6,964 bases of DNA from assembly GCA_030841765.1 (NCBI GenBank), contig JAUUSS010000111.1, positions 1-6,964 on the forward strand, read 5' to 3'. The notes under the pieces were generated by a model that saw only the letters and a list, made by a program, of their open reading frames with translations, was not told the DNA's origin and searched no databases. The translations under genes and the position numbers were made by a program. The stretch is from Collinsella aerofaciens (lineage in GTDB: Bacteria; Actinomycetota; Coriobacteriia; Coriobacteriales; Coriobacteriaceae). Shown piece after piece: positions 5,126 to 6,964 of the stretch. Every line of letters begins with the position of its first letter. The stretch's first letter is position 1.

Positions 5126-6592
5126 ATGCGTATCTACAACAGCGCTACCCATAAAAAGGAAGAGTTCCAGCCCATCGAGTCCGGCAAGGTCCGCATGTAC
5201 GTGTGCGGCCCCACGGTCTACGACAACATCCACATCGGCAATGCCCGCACGTTCATCAGCTTCGATGTGATTCGACGCTGGCTCATCGCGAGCGGCTACG
5301 AGGTCACGTTCGCCCAGAACCTCACCGATGTCGACGACAAGATCATCAAGCGCGCCAACGAGCAGGGCCGTACGGCTGCCGAGGTCGCGACGGAGTTCTC
5401 CGACAAGTTCATCGGCGTCATGCGCGCCGCCAACGTGCTCGATCCCGATGTGCGCCCCCGCGCCACCAAGGAGATCGGCCCCATGATTGCCATGATCAAG
5501 ACGCTTATCGAGCAGGGCCACGCTTACGCAGCCGATAACGGCGATGTGTACTTTGCCGTGCGCAGCGATCCCAACTATGGTCAGGTCTCGGGCCGCAACA
5601 TCGACGACCTTATGGTTGGCGCGCGCATCGAGGAGAACGAGGACAAGAACGACCCGCTCGACTTTGCCCTGTGGAAGGCCGCCAAGCCCGGTGAGCCCAG
5701 CTGGCCGAGCCCCTGGGGCGAGGGCCGCCCCGGTTGGCACACCGAGTGCGCCGCCATGGTGCATCGCTACCTGGGCACCCCGATTGACATCCACGGCGGT
5801 GGCTCCGACCTTGCCTTCCCGCATCATGAGAACGAGTGCGCCCAGGCCACCTGCGCCTGGCACCAGGGCTTCTCCAACACCTGGATGCACACGGGCATGC
5901 TGCTGGTAGACGGCGAGAAGATGTCCAAGTCGCTTGGCAACTTCTTTACGCTGGCCGAGGTGCTCGAGCAGCACTCCGCTGCCGCCCTGCGCCTGCTGAT
6001 GCTGCAGACGAGCTATCGTTCGCCGCTCGACTTTTCTTGGGAGCGCCTGGAGGGTGCCGAGAACTCGCTCACGCGTATCGCCGGTACGGTCGAGAACCTG
6101 CGCTGGGCCGCGAACCATGCGACGGCCGATGCCGATGAGGCAGCATCTGAGGCGTTTGCCGCCAAGGCCGCCGAGACCCGTGCCACCTTTAAGGAGTGCA
6201 TGGACGACGACTTTAACACCGCTGGTGCCATGGGTGCCGTCTTTGGCTTTGTGACCGAGTGCAACCAGTACCTGGAGCAGGCGGGCGACGCTGCCGACAA
6301 GGCCGCCGCGCTTGCCGCCGCCGACACGCTGGCCGAGCTGCTCGATACGCTTGGCGTTGAGCTCCCCGAGCCCAAGGTCGAGCTGCCGCTGGGCCTGCTG
6401 GGCGTTGCCGCCGGTTTGGTCGCCTATACGGGTGACGACGTGGACGAGGCCGCTGCCAAGATTCTCGAGGCCCGCGCCGAAGCCCGCGCCGCCAAGAACT
6501 GGGATCTGGCCGACGCCATCCGCGACCAGCTCAAGGACCTGGGGCTGACGATCGAGGATACTGCCGCCGGCACTCGTATCAAATCTCTCTAA
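5126..6592 (+). CDS. cysS: cysteinyl-tRNA synthetase
   Basis: 488-aa class I aminoacyl-tRNA synthetase that charges tRNA-Cys in the cytosol. CysS discriminates cysteine by a zinc ion held by three thiol/imidazole ligands. The expected ligands are seen as Cys27 (VCGPTVYD), Cys208 (GWHTECAAM), His233 and Glu237 (FPHHENE). HIGN (36-39) is the HIGH signature and KMSKS is at 265-269. The Rossmann core is followed by a DALR-type helical region and a C-terminal tail (about 300-488). Alanine-rich helices at 330-410 are more variable. The length fits the family (E. coli 461 aa). The start is 3 nt after the ispF stop, with AAGGAG (5114-5119) 6 nt upstream, inside ispF, so it is the last gene of the operon. 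No T-box leader is present. Confidence 0.98.
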   Translation: MRIYNSATHKKEEFQPIESGKVRMYVCGPTVYDNIHIGNARTFISFDVIRRWLIASGYEVTFAQNLTDVDDKIIKRANEQGRTAAEVATEFSDKFIGVMRAANVLDPDVRPRATKEIGPMIAMIKTLIEQGHAYAADNGDVYFAVRSDPNYGQVSGRNIDDLMVGARIEENEDKNDPLDFALWKAAKPGEPSWPSPWGEGRPGWHTECAAMVHRYLGTPIDIHGGGSDLAFPHHENECAQATCAWHQGFSNTWMHTGMLLVDGEKMSKSLGNFFTLAEVLEQHSAAALRLLMLQTSYRSPLDFSWERLEGAENSLTRIAGTVENLRWAANHATADADEAASEAFAAKAAETRATFKECMDDDFNTAGAMGAVFGFVTECNQYLEQAGDAADKAAALAAADTLAELLDTLGVELPEPKVELPLGLLGVAAGLVAYTGDDVDEAAAKILEARAEARAAKNWDLADAIRDQLKDLGLTIEDTAAGTRIKSL

Positions 6593-6598
6593 TCCCCG

Positions 6599-6700
6599 CG
6601 GGTTTCCCAAGCACCCGACCTTGCCGTTCAAACCGTCGCTCGCGTACTCAAGTACGCGTCGCTCCTCTTTCACGGCAATCTCGGGCACTTGGAAAACCCG
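6599..6700. repeat. long imperfect inverted repeat with an inner palindrome
   Basis: Arms 6599-6627 and 6672-6700 pair at 24 of 29 positions. Between them lies CGCGTACT (6641-6648), CA, and its exact complement AGTACGCG (6651-6658). CGTCGCTC occurs twice in direct orientation (6634-6641 and 6657-6664). The element fills nearly all the space between the cysS stop and the terminator and has no convincing gene on either strand. It resembles a REP/BIME- or MITE-like extragenic element. Copy number cannot be seen from one window. Confidence 0.75.
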
Positions 6701-6704
6701 TACC

Positions 6705-6744
6705 GACCGCTTGAGCTATTCGTCTTAAGCGGTCGCTTCTTTTG
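6705..6744 (+). terminator. intrinsic terminator of the disA-cysS operon
   Basis: GACCGCTTGAG (6705-6715) pairs with CTTAAGCGGTC (6724-6734) over 11 bp with one G-U, around an 8-nt loop. GCTTCTTTTG follows (6735-6744), with a T-rich stretch. It ends the upstream operon before the next gene. It lies immediately after the long inverted repeat. Confidence 0.8.
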
Positions 6745-6763
6745 TCCTGTTTGAAAAGTATTT

Positions 6764-6771
6764 AAAGGAGG
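6764..6771 (+). promoter_or_regulatory. strong ribosome binding site before the last gene
   Basis: AAAGGAGG, nearly a full match to the 16S 3' end, lies 7 nt before the ATG at 6779. It supports that start. No clear promoter hexamers are seen in the short gap after the terminator. Confidence 0.8.
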
Positions 6772-6778
6772 CCGCTTT

Positions 6779-6964
6779 ATGGCCGACAATCGCAAGCGTG
6801 CGCCTCGTGGCGGCAAGCAGGCTGCTTCTGGCTCGCGTTCGATTCGCCGCAATGACCGCGCTGCCGCTCCCAAGGGCCAGCGCGATCGCACCCAGGCCGC
6901 ACGTCCGCAGCGCGATCGCAACCGCGACGCTGTCCAGACTCCCAAGGGCGAGTTTATCGAAGGT
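6779..6964 (+). CDS. rlmB: 23S rRNA 2'-O-methyltransferase, TrmH/RlmB type (5' part)
   Basis: Only the first 62 codons are in the window and the gene runs off the right edge. The visible part is a highly basic, low-complexity tail rich in Arg, Lys, Gln, Ala and Asp (RDR/RDRN repeats), followed by KGEFIEG at 56-62. In TrmH-family (SpoU) rRNA methyltransferases such as RlmB, the substrate-binding domain commonly starts with a G-x-x-x-V/I-x-E/G type segment, and rlmB typically follows cysS in Firmicutes. The call therefore rests on position plus this short motif. The catalytic knotted domain is not visible. The basic tail would suit RNA binding. It is separated from cysS by a terminator, so it is probably its own transcription unit. 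Confidence 0.6.
   Translation, partial: MADNRKRAPRGGKQAASGSRSIRRNDRAAAPKGQRDRTQAARPQRDRNRDAVQTPKGEFIEG

Noticed and set aside
5099..6688. 529-codon open frame on the minus strand opposite cysS
   Set aside because: It is the mirror of a confident cysS with all its motifs. The Gly/Leu/Val/Arg-rich product and its length reflect high GC at third positions. No start signal or family motif is seen.

Overview
The window looks like a chromosomal segment of a high-GC Gram-positive bacterium. It is most likely a Coriobacteriia member close to Collinsella. This is inferred from the GC-rich, C/G-ending codon use of the right half, the character of the proteins, and the compact order disA-ispD-ispF-cysS followed by rlmB. 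No rRNA or other definitive marker is present, so the genus is a recollection-based guess.

Left part (1-2036, genes on the minus strand): after a short gene-free edge with a T14 run and a G/C-rich hairpin lies a complete type II toxin-antitoxin pair, hipB (GTG start) and hipA, three bases apart. hipA has all the recognisable kinase motifs. Its codon use is looser and its GC lower than in the right half, which suggests a mobile or recently gained module. Upstream of hipB is a compact control region with three copies of a TGCA-N6-TGCA element starting at exactly 27-bp intervals. Two of them form a perfect 17-bp inverted repeat with a likely extended -10 promoter in the loop. The third lies inside a hairpin that also looks like the mntP terminator.

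Middle (2037-2842): mntP, a six-helix manganese exporter, runs on the minus strand. It is divergent from disA across a 221-bp intergenic region that contains a nested pair of inverted repeats.

Right part (2843-6964, genes on the plus strand): disA (c-di-AMP synthase, TTG start), ispD and ispF (two MEP isoprenoid pathway enzymes) and cysS (cysteinyl-tRNA synthetase) are packed with 1-nt and 11-nt overlaps and a 3-nt gap. They therefore form a translationally coupled operon. It ends in a ~100-bp imperfect inverted repeat followed by an intrinsic terminator. A separate gene then starts, whose first 62 codons look like the basic N-terminal tail of a TrmH/RlmB-type 23S rRNA 2'-O-methyltransferase. 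The right-hand genes are a reduced form of the Firmicutes radA-disA-ispD-ispF-cysS-rlmB neighbourhood.

I see no wholly new system. The most unusual structures are the phased hipB operator array fused to the mntP terminator, and the long inverted repeat after cysS.
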